This document shows positions 37,653 through 46,508 of a DNA stretch of 64,000 nucleotides, piece after piece. The DNA lies in contig NZ_AP018164.1 of assembly GCF_002356315.1 (NCBI RefSeq), positions 1,860,001 through 1,924,000 on the forward strand, written 5' to 3'. Every line of letters starts with the position of its first letter. The first letter of the stretch is position 1. Both the position numbers and the translations under genes were made by a program. This DNA is from Mycobacterium shigaense. Lineage in GTDB: Bacteria; Actinomycetota; Actinomycetes; Mycobacteriales; Mycobacteriaceae. The notes beneath the pieces are model-generated. The model was not told the DNA's origin and did not search any database. It saw only the letters and a program-made list of their open reading frames with translations.

Positions 37653-39101
37653 ATGACGTATCCACATTCGCCCGAACCGGGCCTTCCCGACATCCCTGAC
37701 GCTGCACCGAGCCTCGGTGAACTCGCCCTCGAAGATCGATCGGCGCTGCGCCGCGTCGCCGGGCTGTCGACCGAGCTCGCCGACGTCTCCGAGGTCGAGT
37801 ACCGCCAGCTGCGGCTCGAGCGGGTCGTCCTGGTCGGCGTGTGGACTGAGGGCAGCGCCGCCGACAACCAGGCCAGCCTCGCCGAGCTGGCCGCGCTCGC
37901 CGAGACGGCCGGCTCGCAGGTGCTCGAGGGGCTCATCCAGCGCCGCGACAAGCCCGACCCGTCGACCTATATCGGCTCGGGCAAGGCGCAGGAACTGCGG
38001 GAAGTGGTCCTGGCGACCGGCGCCGACACGGTCATCTGTGACGGTGAGCTATCGCCCGCGCAGCTGACCGCGCTGGAGAAGGCCGTCAAGGTGAAGGTTA
38101 TCGACCGCACCGCGCTGATCCTCGACATCTTCGCCCAGCACGCCACCAGCCGGGAGGGTAAGGCCCAGGTGTCGCTGGCCCAGATGGAATACATGCTGCC
38201 GCGGCTGCGCGGCTGGGGCGAGTCGATGTCGCGGCAGGCTGGTGGTCGCGCGGGTGGCAGCGGCGGCGGCGTGGGCCTGCGCGGCCCCGGTGAGACCAAG
38301 ATCGAGACCGATCGCCGCCGCATCCGGGAGCGGATGGCCAAGCTGCGCCGCGAGATCAGGGAGATGAAGCAGGCCCGCGACACGCAGCGCAGTCGGCGGC
38401 TGCACAGCGACGTGCCGTCGGTTGCGATCGTCGGCTACACCAACGCCGGCAAGTCCAGCGTGCTCAACGCGCTGACCGGGGCTGGGGTGCTGGTGCAGGA
38501 TGCGTTGTTCGCCACCCTGGAGCCGACCACTCGGCGCGCGGAGTTCGACCCCGACTCAAAAGGGTCCAGGCCCTTCCTGCTGACCGACACCGTCGGCTTC
38601 GTGCGCCACCTGCCGACGCAGCTCGTCGAGGCGTTCCGCTCCACGCTGGAGGAGGTCGTCGACGCCGACCTGCTGGTGCACGTCGTCGACGGGTCGGACG
38701 TCAACCCGCTGGCTCAGATCAACGCGGTCCGGCAGGTGATCTCCGAGGTCCAGGCGGACCACCACTCCGCTCCGCCGCCCGAACTGCTGGTCGTCAACAA
38801 GATCGACAAGGCCGGCGATCTCGCGCTAGCCAAGTTGCGCCACGCGCTTCCCGGGGCACTCTTCGTCTCGGCGCACACCGGTGAGGGCATCGACGCGTTG
38901 CGGCGGCGGATCGACGAGCTCGCCGTCGCGGCCGACACGGCCGTGGACGTCCTGATTCCGTATGACCGGGGAGATCTGGTGGCCCGGGTGCACGCTGACG
39001 GGCGTGTCCAGTCCGAGGAGCACGACGCGGTGGGCACCCGGCTGCGCGCCCGCGTCCCCGTGGCGCTGGCCGCCAGCCTGCGGGACTTCGCCGCCCGCTG
39101 A
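37653..39101 (+). CDS. hflX: Ribosome-associated GTPase HflX
   Basis: HflX (482 residues) binds the 50S subunit and splits stalled ribosomes; in mycobacteria it is linked to hypoxia and macrolide response. The N-terminal domain includes YIGSGKAQELREVV. A coiled coil with GGRAGGSGGGVGLRGPGETKIETDRRRIRERM leads to the G domain: G1 GYTNAGKSS near residue 263, G3 DTVGFVRHLP, G4 NKID, G5 SAHTGEG. The ATG at 37653 fits the family start (MTYPHSPEP). A TATTCT box lies about 45 bp upstream at 37608. Confidence 0.96.
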   Translation: MTYPHSPEPGLPDIPDAAPSLGELALEDRSALRRVAGLSTELADVSEVEYRQLRLERVVLVGVWTEGSAADNQASLAELAALAETAGSQVLEGLIQRRDKPDPSTYIGSGKAQELREVVLATGADTVICDGELSPAQLTALEKAVKVKVIDRTALILDIFAQHATSREGKAQVSLAQMEYMLPRLRGWGESMSRQAGGRAGGSGGGVGLRGPGETKIETDRRRIRERMAKLRREIREMKQARDTQRSRRLHSDVPSVAIVGYTNAGKSSVLNALTGAGVLVQDALFATLEPTTRRAEFDPDSKGSRPFLLTDTVGFVRHLPTQLVEAFRSTLEEVVDADLLVHVVDGSDVNPLAQINAVRQVISEVQADHHSAPPPELLVVNKIDKAGDLALAKLRHALPGALFVSAHTGEGIDALRRRIDELAVAADTAVDVLIPYDRGDLVARVHADGRVQSEEHDAVGTRLRARVPVALAASLRDFAAR

Positions 39102-39143
39102 TCCGGGGGCCCGGCGGGTGCACCGGGGCCGGCCCCACTGCCG

Positions 39144-39161
39144 ACCAACCGTCTGGTTGGT
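39144..39161. promoter_or_regulatory. 18-bp palindromic operator at the fadE20 promoter
   Basis: ACCAACCGTCTGGTTGGT has perfect 7-bp arms around GTCT. The TATATC -10 box starts at its last base (39161), so the palindrome covers the -35 region. This is the usual layout of a TetR-type repressor site. It does not fit the KstR or KstR2 motifs. Confidence 0.65.
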
Positions 39162-39203
39162 ATATCTTGGGCGACAGCATCCCGAGCCGCCGGAGGTCAT
39201 TCC

Positions 39204-40364
39204 ATGAGCAGTGCCGTCAAGTTCCAGCGCACTCTTTTCGAACCAGAGCACGAGCTGTTTCGGGAGTCCTACCGGGCGTTCCTGGATCGCCACGTCGCGC
39301 CTCACCAAGAGGAATGGGACAAGGCGAAGATCGTCGACCGCGGCGTGTGGCTGGAGGCCGGCAAACAAGGCTTCCTGGGCATGGCGGTGCCCGAGGAATA
39401 CGGCGGCGGCGGCAATCCGGACTTCCGGTACAACACGATCGTCAGCGAGGAAACTGCGCGGGGTCGCTACAACGGCATCGGATTCGGGCTGCACAACGAC
39501 ATCGTGGCGCCCTACCTGCTGTCACTGGCGACCGAGGAGCAGAAGCAGCGCTGGCTGCCGAAATTCTGCAGCGGGGAACTGATCACCGCCATCGCGATGA
39601 CCGAGCCGGGCACGGGCAGCGACCTGCAGGGCATCAAGACCCGGGCGGTCAAGCAGGGTGACCATTACGTGCTCAACGGGGCAAAGACGTTCATCACCAA
39701 CGGGATCAACTCCGATCTGGTGATCGTGGTCGCCCAGACCGATCCGGACAAAGGCGCTCAAGGGTTTTCGCTACTCGTCGTCGAACGAGGCATGCCGGGA
39801 TTCGAGCGCGGCCGTCATCTCGAAAAGATCGGGCTCGACGCGCAGGACACCGCTGAATTGTCCTTCACCGACGTCCACGTGCCGGCCGAGAACCTGCTCG
39901 GCGAGGAGGGACAGGGATTCATCTACCTGATGCGCAATCTGCCCCAGGAACGCATCAACATCGCCATCATGGCCGCCGCGTCCATGGAGAGCGTACTGGA
40001 GCTGACGCTGCAGTACACCAAGGAGCGCAAGGCCTTTGGCAAGCCGATCGGCAGTTTCCAGAACAGCCGTTTCCTCCTGGCCGAGTTGGCGACCGAGGCC
40101 ACCGTGGTGCGCATCATGGTCGACAATTTCATCGGCCTGCACCTCGAGGGCAAACTTTCGGCCGAGCAGGCTGCCATGGCCAAGTGGTATTCCACCGAAA
40201 AGCAGGTCCACCTGATCGACCGTTGCCTGCAGCTGCATGGCGGCTACGGCTACATGCGTGAATACCCCGTTGCGCGTGCATATCTGGACGCCCGCGTGCA
40301 GACGATCTACGGCGGCACCACCGAAATCATGAAAGAGATCATCGGCCGCAGCCTCGGCGTCTAG
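39204..40364 (+). CDS. fadE20: Acyl-CoA dehydrogenase FadE20
   Basis: This is a 386-residue FAD-dependent acyl-CoA dehydrogenase close to FadE20 (Rv2724c) in position and pattern, a long-chain beta-oxidation enzyme. Motifs: AIAMTEPGTGSDLQGIKT near residue 130, HYVLNGAKTFITNG, KERKAFGKPIGSFQNSRF near 273, and LQLHGGYGYMREYPVARAYLDARVQTIYGGTTEIMKEIIGRSLG. GGTTEIM replaces the usual EGT, but long-chain FadE enzymes place the catalytic Glu elsewhere. GCCGGAGG is the ribosome binding site. A palindrome on the promoter suggests lipid-sensing repression. Confidence 0.93.
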   Translation: MSSAVKFQRTLFEPEHELFRESYRAFLDRHVAPHQEEWDKAKIVDRGVWLEAGKQGFLGMAVPEEYGGGGNPDFRYNTIVSEETARGRYNGIGFGLHNDIVAPYLLSLATEEQKQRWLPKFCSGELITAIAMTEPGTGSDLQGIKTRAVKQGDHYVLNGAKTFITNGINSDLVIVVAQTDPDKGAQGFSLLVVERGMPGFERGRHLEKIGLDAQDTAELSFTDVHVPAENLLGEEGQGFIYLMRNLPQERINIAIMAAASMESVLELTLQYTKERKAFGKPIGSFQNSRFLLAELATEATVVRIMVDNFIGLHLEGKLSAEQAAMAKWYSTEKQVHLIDRCLQLHGGYGYMREYPVARAYLDARVQTIYGGTTEIMKEIIGRSLGV

Positions 40365-40553
40365 CCAATTTCGCTGCCGCGCAACGACCGCGGGGTCGGG
40401 GCCGACTACCGGTCGGCAGTCCCGCGGGATGCCCCGATCGAAGTGTCGATTCCCCGGATCGGCTGGGCCGTCGGGTAGATTCCCGAACAATGATGGCCTC
40501 GCGCACCGACCTCACACGTGCTTCGCGCACGCGGATTGCGCGATCTGACGTCA

Positions 40554-40576
40554 CGACGCCGCGGTTTTCGGCGTCG
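40554..40576 (+). terminator. Hairpin in the fadE20-LGFP gap
   Basis: CGACGCCG and CGGCGTCG form a perfect 8-bp stem with a 7-nt loop (CGGTTTT), 190 bp after fadE20. There is no U-run. The rest of the 510-bp gap holds no recognisable gene; in M. tuberculosis, from memory, a TerC-family gene lies here. Confidence 0.4.
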
Positions 40577-40710
40577 ACGAGGTCGGTGACAGCGGTCGGA
40601 CTATGGCCGGCCGCGCGGTAATCCGGGCCGGAAGCGCCCGGTCGCGAGATGGGCGTGGTTTTGCATCAATTCGACATCAGCGGGGTATCCGTTTTCGTAA
40701 CATTTGCTAT

Positions 40711-40739
40711 TTGACTTCGTATTCTTTGCTGGCTATAGG
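40711..40739 (+). promoter_or_regulatory. Strong SigA-type promoter before the LGFP gene
   Basis: TTGACT, 17 bases, TATAGG is close to the ideal primary-sigma promoter. It lies in an unusually AT-rich patch and leaves a leader of about 130 bases before the GTG at 40875. The long leader may carry further control. Confidence 0.65.
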
Positions 40740-40874
40740 AAAGTTATGTGAGCCCGCGACTACACGAAGTCGAGTGAAGTTGATAATCCGGGGTGGGGTG
40801 CGAAACCGCTCGCAGGGTCTGCAGGCGATGAGCATGGCCAACGAAACAGGCATATCCGTCGGCTGGGAGGCTGG

Positions 40875-43139
40875 GTGAACGGGCAGATAGGCCAACTGTG
40901 CAAGCTCTTTGGGCGTGCGCTGGTCAGCGTGACGGCGGCTGCCGTGGCTGCCGCATTGCTGGCACCTGCTGCTGTGGCGTCTCCGATCGGCGACGCGGAG
41001 GCGGCCATGATGGCCGAGTGGACCAAGGCCGGTGGCGACACCTCACCGCTGGGTCCCCGCAAGGGCGACGTGTACCCCGCCGGGGACGGCTTCGAGCTGA
41101 ACTTCGACGGCGGCAAGATGTTCTACACCACGGCCACCGGGGCAAGATACATTTACGGGCCGATTCTGGACAAATACGAGATGCTGGGCGGCCCCGTGGG
41201 CAGCGATCTGGGCTTCCCGACCATCAACGAAGTCCCCGGGCTGGCCGGGCCCGACAGCCGGGTGGCGACCTTTTCGGCCAGTGACAAGCCGGTGATCTTC
41301 TGGACGCCCGACCACGGTGCGTTCGTGGTGCGCGGCGCCCTGAACGCGGCTTGGGACAAACTCGGCAGCTCGGGCGGCGTGCTCGGTGTCCCGGTCGGCG
41401 ACGAGACCTACGACGGCGAGATCTCCTCGCAGAAGTTCACCGGCGGTCAGATCTCCTGGAACCGCAAATCCAAGGAATTCACCACCGAACCGTCGGCGCT
41501 GGCCGATCAGCTCAAGGGCCTGCAGGTCGCGATCGATCCGGCCGCGGCCATCAACATGGCGTGGCGCGCGGCCGGCGGCACCGGCGGCCCGCTGGGCGCC
41601 AAGCAGGGCGGTCAGTACCCGATCGGCGGCGACGGGATTGCCCAGAACTTCGCCGGCGGCAAGGTGTTCTTCACCCCGGCCACCGGGGCGAACGCCGTCG
41701 AGACGAACATCCTGGCCAAGTACGAGTCGTTGGGCGGCCCCGTCGGCAGCGACCTGGGGTTCCCCACCGCCAACGAGGCCGACGGCGGCCTCGGGCCGTC
41801 CAGCCGGATTGCCACGTTCTCCGCGGCCGACAAGCCGGTGATCTTCTGGACCTCCGACCACGGCGCGTTCGTCGTGCGCGGCGCGCTGAAAACCGCGTGG
41901 GACAAGCTGCGCGGCGCCGGCGGCACACTCGGCGCCCCGGTGAGCGATCAGTCCGTGGACGGCGACGTGGTCTCGCAGAAGTTCACCGGCGGCAAGATCT
42001 CGTGGAACCGGGCGAAGAACACGTTCTCCACGGACCCGGCGAACCTGGCGCCGTTGTTGTCCGGCCTGCAGGTGACGGGCCAGAATCAGCCGAGTGGGAC
42101 CGCGCCGCTGCCGTCCCACGCCAAGGACTGGCTGACCTGGCGCTGGTGGTACCTGCTGGCCATCGTTCCGCTGCTGGTCTTGATCGCCTTGTCGGTGTTC
42201 CTGGCGGTGCGCGCCAGGCGCCGCCGTTCCCGCCGGCAGCCCGAGCCCTACCTGCTCGAGAGCGAGCTGGACGCGTCCGGCTACGACGAGACGGGCGAAC
42301 CTCGCTGGGGCCCCGACTACACCGAAGGCGCGACCGAGGACTACCGATTCGGTGAGTCGCCGGAGGACGCGCGTGTGGCCGGCGCGCCGCACGGCCACTG
42401 GCCACACGCGGCCTATGAGGCCGGCGACGACAAAGAGGTTTGGGGCGCTGGGGAATACGTCGACGAGGAACGTGCCGAGCAGCACGATCCCGACGCGGTC
42501 GACACCGATTCCATCCCCGTCGTCTCGGCGGCGGAGCTCGCGGCCGCCGGCTACGCCGATGCCGGCCCGGACGACGCTTATCCGGACGACGCTTATCCGG
42601 ACGACGCTTATCCGGACGACGCTTATCCGGACGACTCCTACGCGGAGGGCGGCTACCCCGACGACGCCTCCGAGGCCGTGTACGCCGGGGCCTTCGGTCC
42701 CGACGACGGCTACGAGGAGTTCGCGGGACCCGGCGCGGAGCCGGCCCAGGCCGTCACCGCCGACACTGACGCCGACTTCCCTGACCTGGCCGTGCCGCAT
42801 ACTCCGCCGGATGTCGCGGCCGCGGGTGCCGCCGCCGGCGTGGCCGCCGCGCCTGCCGCACCGAGATCCGGGCGGCACGCGGCCGCGGACGTCGATGAGG
42901 ACGATCTGGATTTCGTTCCGACCGGCGGCTTTGTGGCGCTAACGCCGGCCGGGCGCCCGACGATCCACCTGCCCATGGACGATCCGTATCAGATGCCCGA
43001 CGGCTATCCCATCAAGGCCAGCCCCCGCTTCGGGCTGTACTACACCCCCGACAGCGAGTTGTACCACGACACGCTGGCCGAGATCTGGCTGTCCAGCGAG
43101 GAAGCCGCCGTCGCGAACGGCTTCGTCAGGGCCGACTGA
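40875..43139 (+). CDS. LGFP-repeat surface protein with sunset domain (Rv2721c-like)
   Basis: This is a 754-residue membrane protein. A signal sequence (to about AVASPIGDAEA) is followed by LGFP repeats, seen as GGPVGSDLGFPT twice plus GGVLGVPVGDE and GGTLGAPVSDQ, arranged in two near-duplicate halves (about residues 55-210 and 225-390). LGFP repeats bind the arabinogalactan-mycolate wall. One transmembrane helix (about 430-450, WYLLAIVPLLVLIALSVFLAV) is followed by RARRRRSRR and a long acidic cytoplasmic tail with repeated YPDDA. A C-terminal sunset-like domain begins at YPIKASPRFGLYYTPDS and ends in SEEAAVANGF. It may link the cell wall to the cytoplasm. GTG start. Longer than the remembered 699-residue M. 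tuberculosis form. Confidence 0.87.
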   Translation: MNGQIGQLCKLFGRALVSVTAAAVAAALLAPAAVASPIGDAEAAMMAEWTKAGGDTSPLGPRKGDVYPAGDGFELNFDGGKMFYTTATGARYIYGPILDKYEMLGGPVGSDLGFPTINEVPGLAGPDSRVATFSASDKPVIFWTPDHGAFVVRGALNAAWDKLGSSGGVLGVPVGDETYDGEISSQKFTGGQISWNRKSKEFTTEPSALADQLKGLQVAIDPAAAINMAWRAAGGTGGPLGAKQGGQYPIGGDGIAQNFAGGKVFFTPATGANAVETNILAKYESLGGPVGSDLGFPTANEADGGLGPSSRIATFSAADKPVIFWTSDHGAFVVRGALKTAWDKLRGAGGTLGAPVSDQSVDGDVVSQKFTGGKISWNRAKNTFSTDPANLAPLLSGLQVTGQNQPSGTAPLPSHAKDWLTWRWWYLLAIVPLLVLIALSVFLAVRARRRRSRRQPEPYLLESELDASGYDETGEPRWGPDYTEGATEDYRFGESPEDARVAGAPHGHWPHAAYEAGDDKEVWGAGEYVDEERAEQHDPDAVDTDSIPVVSAAELAAAGYADAGPDDAYPDDAYPDDAYPDDAYPDDSYAEGGYPDDASEAVYAGAFGPDDGYEEFAGPGAEPAQAVTADTDADFPDLAVPHTPPDVAAAGAAAGVAAAPAAPRSGRHAAADVDEDDLDFVPTGGFVALTPAGRPTIHLPMDDPYQMPDGYPIKASPRFGLYYTPDSELYHDTLAEIWLSSEEAAVANGFVRAD
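42570..42629 (+). repeat. In-frame 15-bp VNTR (4 perfect copies)
   Basis: GACGACGCTTATCCG is repeated four times without change and followed by a diverged fifth (GACGACTCCTACGCG). Each unit encodes DDAYP. Fifteen bases keep the frame, so copy number can vary without harming the protein. Confidence 0.93.
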
Positions 43140-43160
43140 CGGCCACCGAGCGTCGGGCGG

Positions 43161-43856
43161 CTACACCTTGCGAATCACGGTGACGACCTTGCCCAGCACG
43201 GTCGCGTCATTTCCGGGAATGGGGTCGAACGCCGGGTTGTGCGGCATCAGCCACACCTGACCTCCGGCGCGTTTGAAGGTTTTGACGGTCGCCTCACCGT
43301 CGAGCATGGCCGCGACGATGTCGCCGTTGTCGGCGACATTCTGCTGCCGCACGACCACCCAGTCGCCGTCGCAGATCGCGGCCTCGACCATCGAGTCGCC
43401 GACCACCTTAAGCAGGAACAGCGTGCCCTCGCCGACCAATTCACGCGGCAGCGGGAAGACGTCCTCGACGGCCTCTTCGGCGAGGATCGGTCCGCCGGCC
43501 GCGATGCGCCCGAGCACGGGAACGAAGGTGGGTTCGGGTAGGGCGTCGGACCCCGCGACCTCGGTCACGGGTGCCGCCCCGGTGTCGTCGGCGCCGCGAA
43601 CATCGACGGCGCGGGGACGGTTCGGGTCGCGGCGCAGATAGCCCTTGCGTTCCAGGGTGCGCAGCTGGTGTGCCACCGAGGAAGTGGACGTCAGGCCGAC
43701 GGCATCGCCGATCTCCCGGATGCTGGGCGGGTAGCCGCGGGTTGTCACCGACTCGCGGATGACGTTGAGGATGGTGCGTTGCCGCTCGGTAAGCGATGGA
43801 TCCACGGAGTGCAGCCGGCCGTCGGGGCCGGCCGAGGTGTCGTTGCTGTCGCTCAT
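43161..43856 (-). CDS. lexA: SOS repressor LexA
   Basis: LexA (231 residues) represses SOS genes and cleaves itself when RecA filaments form. The winged helix is [53 protein letters not shown]. The cleavage site is Ala-Gly in [13 protein letters not shown]. The catalytic Ser is in [11 protein letters not shown] and the Lys in [10 protein letters not shown]. The ATG at 43856 has TACATT seven bases upstream. It converges with the LGFP gene and diverges from chiZ, as in M. tuberculosis. Confidence 0.98.
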   Translation of the reverse strand: MSDSNDTSAGPDGRLHSVDPSLTERQRTILNVIRESVTTRGYPPSIREIGDAVGLTSTSSVAHQLRTLERKGYLRRDPNRPRAVDVRGADDTGAAPVTEVAGSDALPEPTFVPVLGRIAAGGPILAEEAVEDVFPLPRELVGEGTLFLLKVVGDSMVEAAICDGDWVVVRQQNVADNGDIVAAMLDGEATVKTFKRAGGQVWLMPHNPAFDPIPGNDATVLGKVVTVIRKV

Positions 43857-43863
43857 GGCACTG

Positions 43864-43904
43864 AATGTAGCGGGGCAGCACCGTAGAATCAAACATGTGT
43901 TCGA
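43864..43904 (-). promoter_or_regulatory. lexA promoter with SOS box
   Basis: The -10 box TACATT (43864-43869, minus strand) stands seven bases before the lexA ATG, predicting a leaderless mRNA. A LexA box, TCAAACATGTGTTCGA (43889-43904), one base off consensus, lies over the -35 region. LexA would thus repress itself. Confidence 0.75.
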
Positions 43905-44025
43905 CTAGCGTGTCGTCGCAGCACAGCGGGGCCTAAAGACCCTATGACGGGCGAATCACACGTGTGTAACTTTTTTTCGGATCGGGTATCCGCGCCGCAT
44001 GACGGCCCTGACATTCCCGCCAGTT

Positions 44026-44048
44026 TTGTCGGTGGTGCGGTCTAGCGT
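44026..44048 (+). promoter_or_regulatory. PafBC-type promoter of chiZ
   Basis: TTGTCGGTG, eight bases, TAGCGT is a perfect match to tTGTCRgtg-N8-TAnnnT. It lies 100 bp before the chiZ ATG and predicts LexA-independent damage induction. Confidence 0.75.
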
Positions 44049-44077
44049 TTGGCGTGTGCGACACGCTTCGCTCAAAT

Positions 44078-44123
44078 GTTCGGATATCGAACACACGAGC
44101 GATACAGTCGAACACACGAGCGA
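44078..44123 (+). promoter_or_regulatory. SOS-like half sites repeated in the chiZ leader
   Basis: TCGAACACACGAGCGA occurs at 44087-44102 and again at 44108-44123, 21 bp apart. Each has one perfect LexA half (TCGAAC) and a poor second half (GAGCGA). A GTTCG at 44078-44082 also pairs with the first CGAAC, with a 5-bp gap. They lie downstream of the PafBC-type promoter. Confidence 0.55.
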
Positions 44124-44147
44124 GTACTACCGACCGGAGGAACGCAC

Positions 44148-44648
44148 ATGACACTCATCCACACCGTCTCGTCGCGTACCAGCGATGTCCGGCGTCCGAG
44201 CAACACCCTCGCTCAAGGGACCCGTTACGACCGCGAGCGCGTCGTGCGGGCCCGCCGGCCGGTTGCGGCGCGCCCGGCTGACCTGCGGATGCGCTACCAC
44301 GGCACCGGCGTCGCCAGGTCGACGGCACCGCACCGTCGCGGTCGTCCGGCCTCGCTGATGACCACGCTCGGGCTGGCCTTGCTGGCCGGAGTCATCACCG
44401 TCTGGCTGGGCCTGATCGCCAACCTTGGCGAGATGGCCAACGGCGTCTCCGGGAACTCTGCCACCGCCGCCGTGCCGGACAGGCTCGCTGTCGTGCGGGT
44501 CGAGCCGGGCGAGTCCTTGCAGGACGTGGCGCACCGGGTGGCGCCTGACGCACCGGCTCGCCAGGTCGCCCAGCGCATCCGCGAACTCAACGACTTGAAC
44601 TCGCCGGCGTTGTCGGCGGGCCAGACGCTGATCGCCCCGGTCGGCTGA
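44148..44648 (+). CDS. chiZ: ChiZ-like LysM cell-division inhibitor (Rv2719c-like)
   Basis: This is a 166-residue membrane protein. The disordered basic N-terminus (about 65 residues, Arg-rich) is cytoplasmic; one helix ([28 protein letters not shown]) follows. The outer part contains a LysM domain ([51 protein letters not shown]). Rv2719c (ChiZ) interferes with FtsI and FtsQ and halts division after DNA damage. Divergent from lexA with a shared control region. CGGAGG is the ribosome binding site. Confidence 0.93.
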   Translation: MTLIHTVSSRTSDVRRPSNTLAQGTRYDRERVVRARRPVAARPADLRMRYHGTGVARSTAPHRRGRPASLMTTLGLALLAGVITVWLGLIANLGEMANGVSGNSATAAVPDRLAVVRVEPGESLQDVAHRVAPDAPARQVAQRIRELNDLNSPALSAGQTLIAPVG

Positions 44649-44805
44649 CGAAGCCGCGACGGCGCGCGAAAACCGCTCTACGCCAAGGCGCTTCGGGCCC
44701 CGGGGCGGCCGGTGCAGCCACGTCGTGGCCGTGTTGGCCTGCCGGGGGACCGCACAGGTACGCTCGTGGTGTTCCGCGAGGTGTCAGCACGGCAAAGGAG
44801 CAGTC

Positions 44806-45270
44806 ATGCACTGTCCGTTCTGCCGTCATCCCGATTCCCGGGTGATCGACTCGCGCGAAACCGATGAAGGCCAAGCGATTCGGCGCCGCCGGTCCTGCCC
44901 CGAGTGTAGGCGACGCTTCACCACGGTCGAGACCGCCGTCCTGGCCGTCGTCAAACGCAGCGGTGTCACCGAGCCGTTCAGCCGCGAGAAGGTGATGAAG
45001 GGCGTCCGCCGCGCCTGCCAGGGCCGTCAGGTCGACGAGGACGCGCTGAGCCTGCTGGCCCAGCAGGTGGAAGACACCGTGCGTGCGGCCGGGTCGCCGG
45101 AAGTCCCCAGCCACGAGGTGGGCCTGGCGATCCTGGGCCCGTTGCGTGACCTCGACGAGGTCGCTTATCTGCGTTTTGCGTCGGTATACCGATCCTTCAC
45201 CTCGGCCGAGGATTTCGAGCGCGAGATCGAGGCGCTACGCAAGCACCGCGAGGTACCGGCCCCGGGCTGA
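44806..45270 (+). CDS. nrdR: Ribonucleotide reductase repressor NrdR
   Basis: NrdR (154 residues) binds dATP/ATP and zinc and represses nrd operons. The zinc ribbon has [36 protein letters not shown] with four cysteines at residues 3, 6, about 31 and 34. The ATP-cone [37 protein letters not shown] follows. AAAGGAG lies upstream of the ATG. It links dNTP supply to the SOS genes next to it. Confidence 0.96.
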   Translation: MHCPFCRHPDSRVIDSRETDEGQAIRRRRSCPECRRRFTTVETAVLAVVKRSGVTEPFSREKVMKGVRRACQGRQVDEDALSLLAQQVEDTVRAAGSPEVPSHEVGLAILGPLRDLDEVAYLRFASVYRSFTSAEDFEREIEALRKHREVPAPG

Positions 45271-45297
45271 CCCGGTGCGCGGGGCTAGGCTGTATTC

Positions 45298-45783
45298 ATG
45301 CCCGCGGCGCTGCATCCCGATCTCGAGGCGCTGGCGCCGCTGCTGGGCACGTGGGCGGGTCGGGGCACCGGAAAGTACCCGACGATCGAGACCTTCGACT
45401 ACGACGAGGAAGTCGTCTTCTCCCATGTCGGCAAGCCGTTTTTGGTCTACTCGCAAAAAACCAGGGCGGCTTCGGACGGCCGACCGCTACATGCCGAGAC
45501 GGGGTATCTGCGGGTGCCGCGACCGGGGAACGCCGAGCTCGTTCTCGCGCACCCGAACGGCATCTCCGAAATCGACGTGGGCACCTACTCGGTGACCGGC
45601 GATGTCATCGAAATCGAGTTGGCCACAACGGTCATCGGGTTGGCGCCGACGGCCAAAGAGGTGACCGCGTTGACCCGTTCGCTTCGCGTCGTCGGCGACG
45701 AGCTGTCCTACCTGCTGCAGATGGGCGCGGTCGGGCAACCCCTGCAGGAGCATCTCGCCGCGGTATTGCGCCGCAAGCCCTGA
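45298..45783 (+). CDS. Nitrobindin-like haem protein (Rv2717c-like)
   Basis: This is a 161-residue ten-stranded beta-barrel of the nitrobindin (THAP4-like) family, which binds haem and isomerises peroxynitrite. GTWAGRGTGKYPTIETFDYDEEVVFSHVGKPFL at residues 17-49 is the family signature, and the haem His is expected near the C-terminal QEHLAAVLRR. TAGGCT at 45286-45291 lies six bases before the ATG, so the transcript is probably leaderless. The 3' end meets the PhzF gene. Confidence 0.9.
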   Translation: MPAALHPDLEALAPLLGTWAGRGTGKYPTIETFDYDEEVVFSHVGKPFLVYSQKTRAASDGRPLHAETGYLRVPRPGNAELVLAHPNGISEIDVGTYSVTGDVIEIELATTVIGLAPTAKEVTALTRSLRVVGDELSYLLQMGAVGQPLQEHLAAVLRRKP

Positions 45784-45788
45784 CGCGA

Positions 45789-46475
45789 TCAATTCAGCCG
45801 TCGCGCACCGTCGTTGACGACGCGGCCGGCCACGCGTAACCAGCCGTCGGGGCTGTAGGTGGTCTCGAGTATCGACCCCTTGCCCTGCGTGATCCTCAGG
45901 TCGCGGCCGAGGTGATCGGTGATCCGTAACGCCGCCGAGCCCGTCGCCTCGTCCTCCGGCACGCCCAGGCTTGCGGCGAACATCCGCGAACGCAGCCACC
46001 CGGCCGATTCGTCGACCCAGGCCCACAGGTAATGGGCGGTATCGTCCGCGAACTCGGCCGGATCGGCCGCCAAAAGCCGCTCGGCGGAATCGAATTCGTG
46101 GAGGGTGAAGTCGGGGGCCCATTGCGCGTCGGCGCTGACGCCCACCAGATCACCGGCGTAGTGCACCTGGACGATCCCGGCCCTTACCCGAAGCGTGTCG
46201 ATCGGCGCACCGATGTCGCGCAGCCACCACGATGCGCCGACGGCCGGGTGCCCGGCGAAGGGAAGCTCGGTACTCGGCGTGTGAATGGCGGCGACCGCGG
46301 TGGTCGAGCCGGCATCGGGGAGCTCAACGAATATCGTTTCGCTGTAACCCAACTCGGTCGCCAGGCGTTGTCGCCCGGCGGGCTCGACCTGCGCGGCATC
46401 GACGACCCCGAGCGGGTTGCCGTGCCTTCCGTCGGCATCGGTGAACACGCGCAAGACCGTCACATCGATAGCCAT
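45789..46475 (-). CDS. PhzF-family isomerase-like protein (Rv2716-like)
   Basis: This is a 228-residue protein with the diaminopimelate-epimerase-like fold of Phz[36 protein letters not shown] (catalytic Glu position) and [21 protein letters not shown] (GHP loop) are diagnostic. [28 protein letters not shown] is the second-half counterpart. It is shorter than typical PhzF (about 280), as in other mycobacteria. The substrate is unknown. Confidence 0.88.
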   Translation of the reverse strand: MAIDVTVLRVFTDADGRHGNPLGVVDAAQVEPAGRQRLATELGYSETIFVELPDAGSTTAVAAIHTPSTELPFAGHPAVGASWWLRDIGAPIDTLRVRAGIVQVHYAGDLVGVSADAQWAPDFTLHEFDSAERLLAADPAEFADDTAHYLWAWVDESAGWLRSRMFAASLGVPEDEATGSAALRITDHLGRDLRITQGKGSILETTYSPDGWLRVAGRVVNDGARRLN

Positions 46476-46508
46476 GCCCCGACTGTACGGCGCGGGTCAA
46501 CCGAAATA

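Noticed and set aside
39144..39161. KstR or KstR2 site before fadE20
   Set aside because: The AAC and GTT are six bases apart instead of two, and the KstR2 pattern is absent.
40365..40874. TerC-type gene or remnant between fadE20 and the LGFP gene
   Set aside because: No frame longer than about 90 codons and no membrane-helix pattern could be seen; only a hairpin and promoter.
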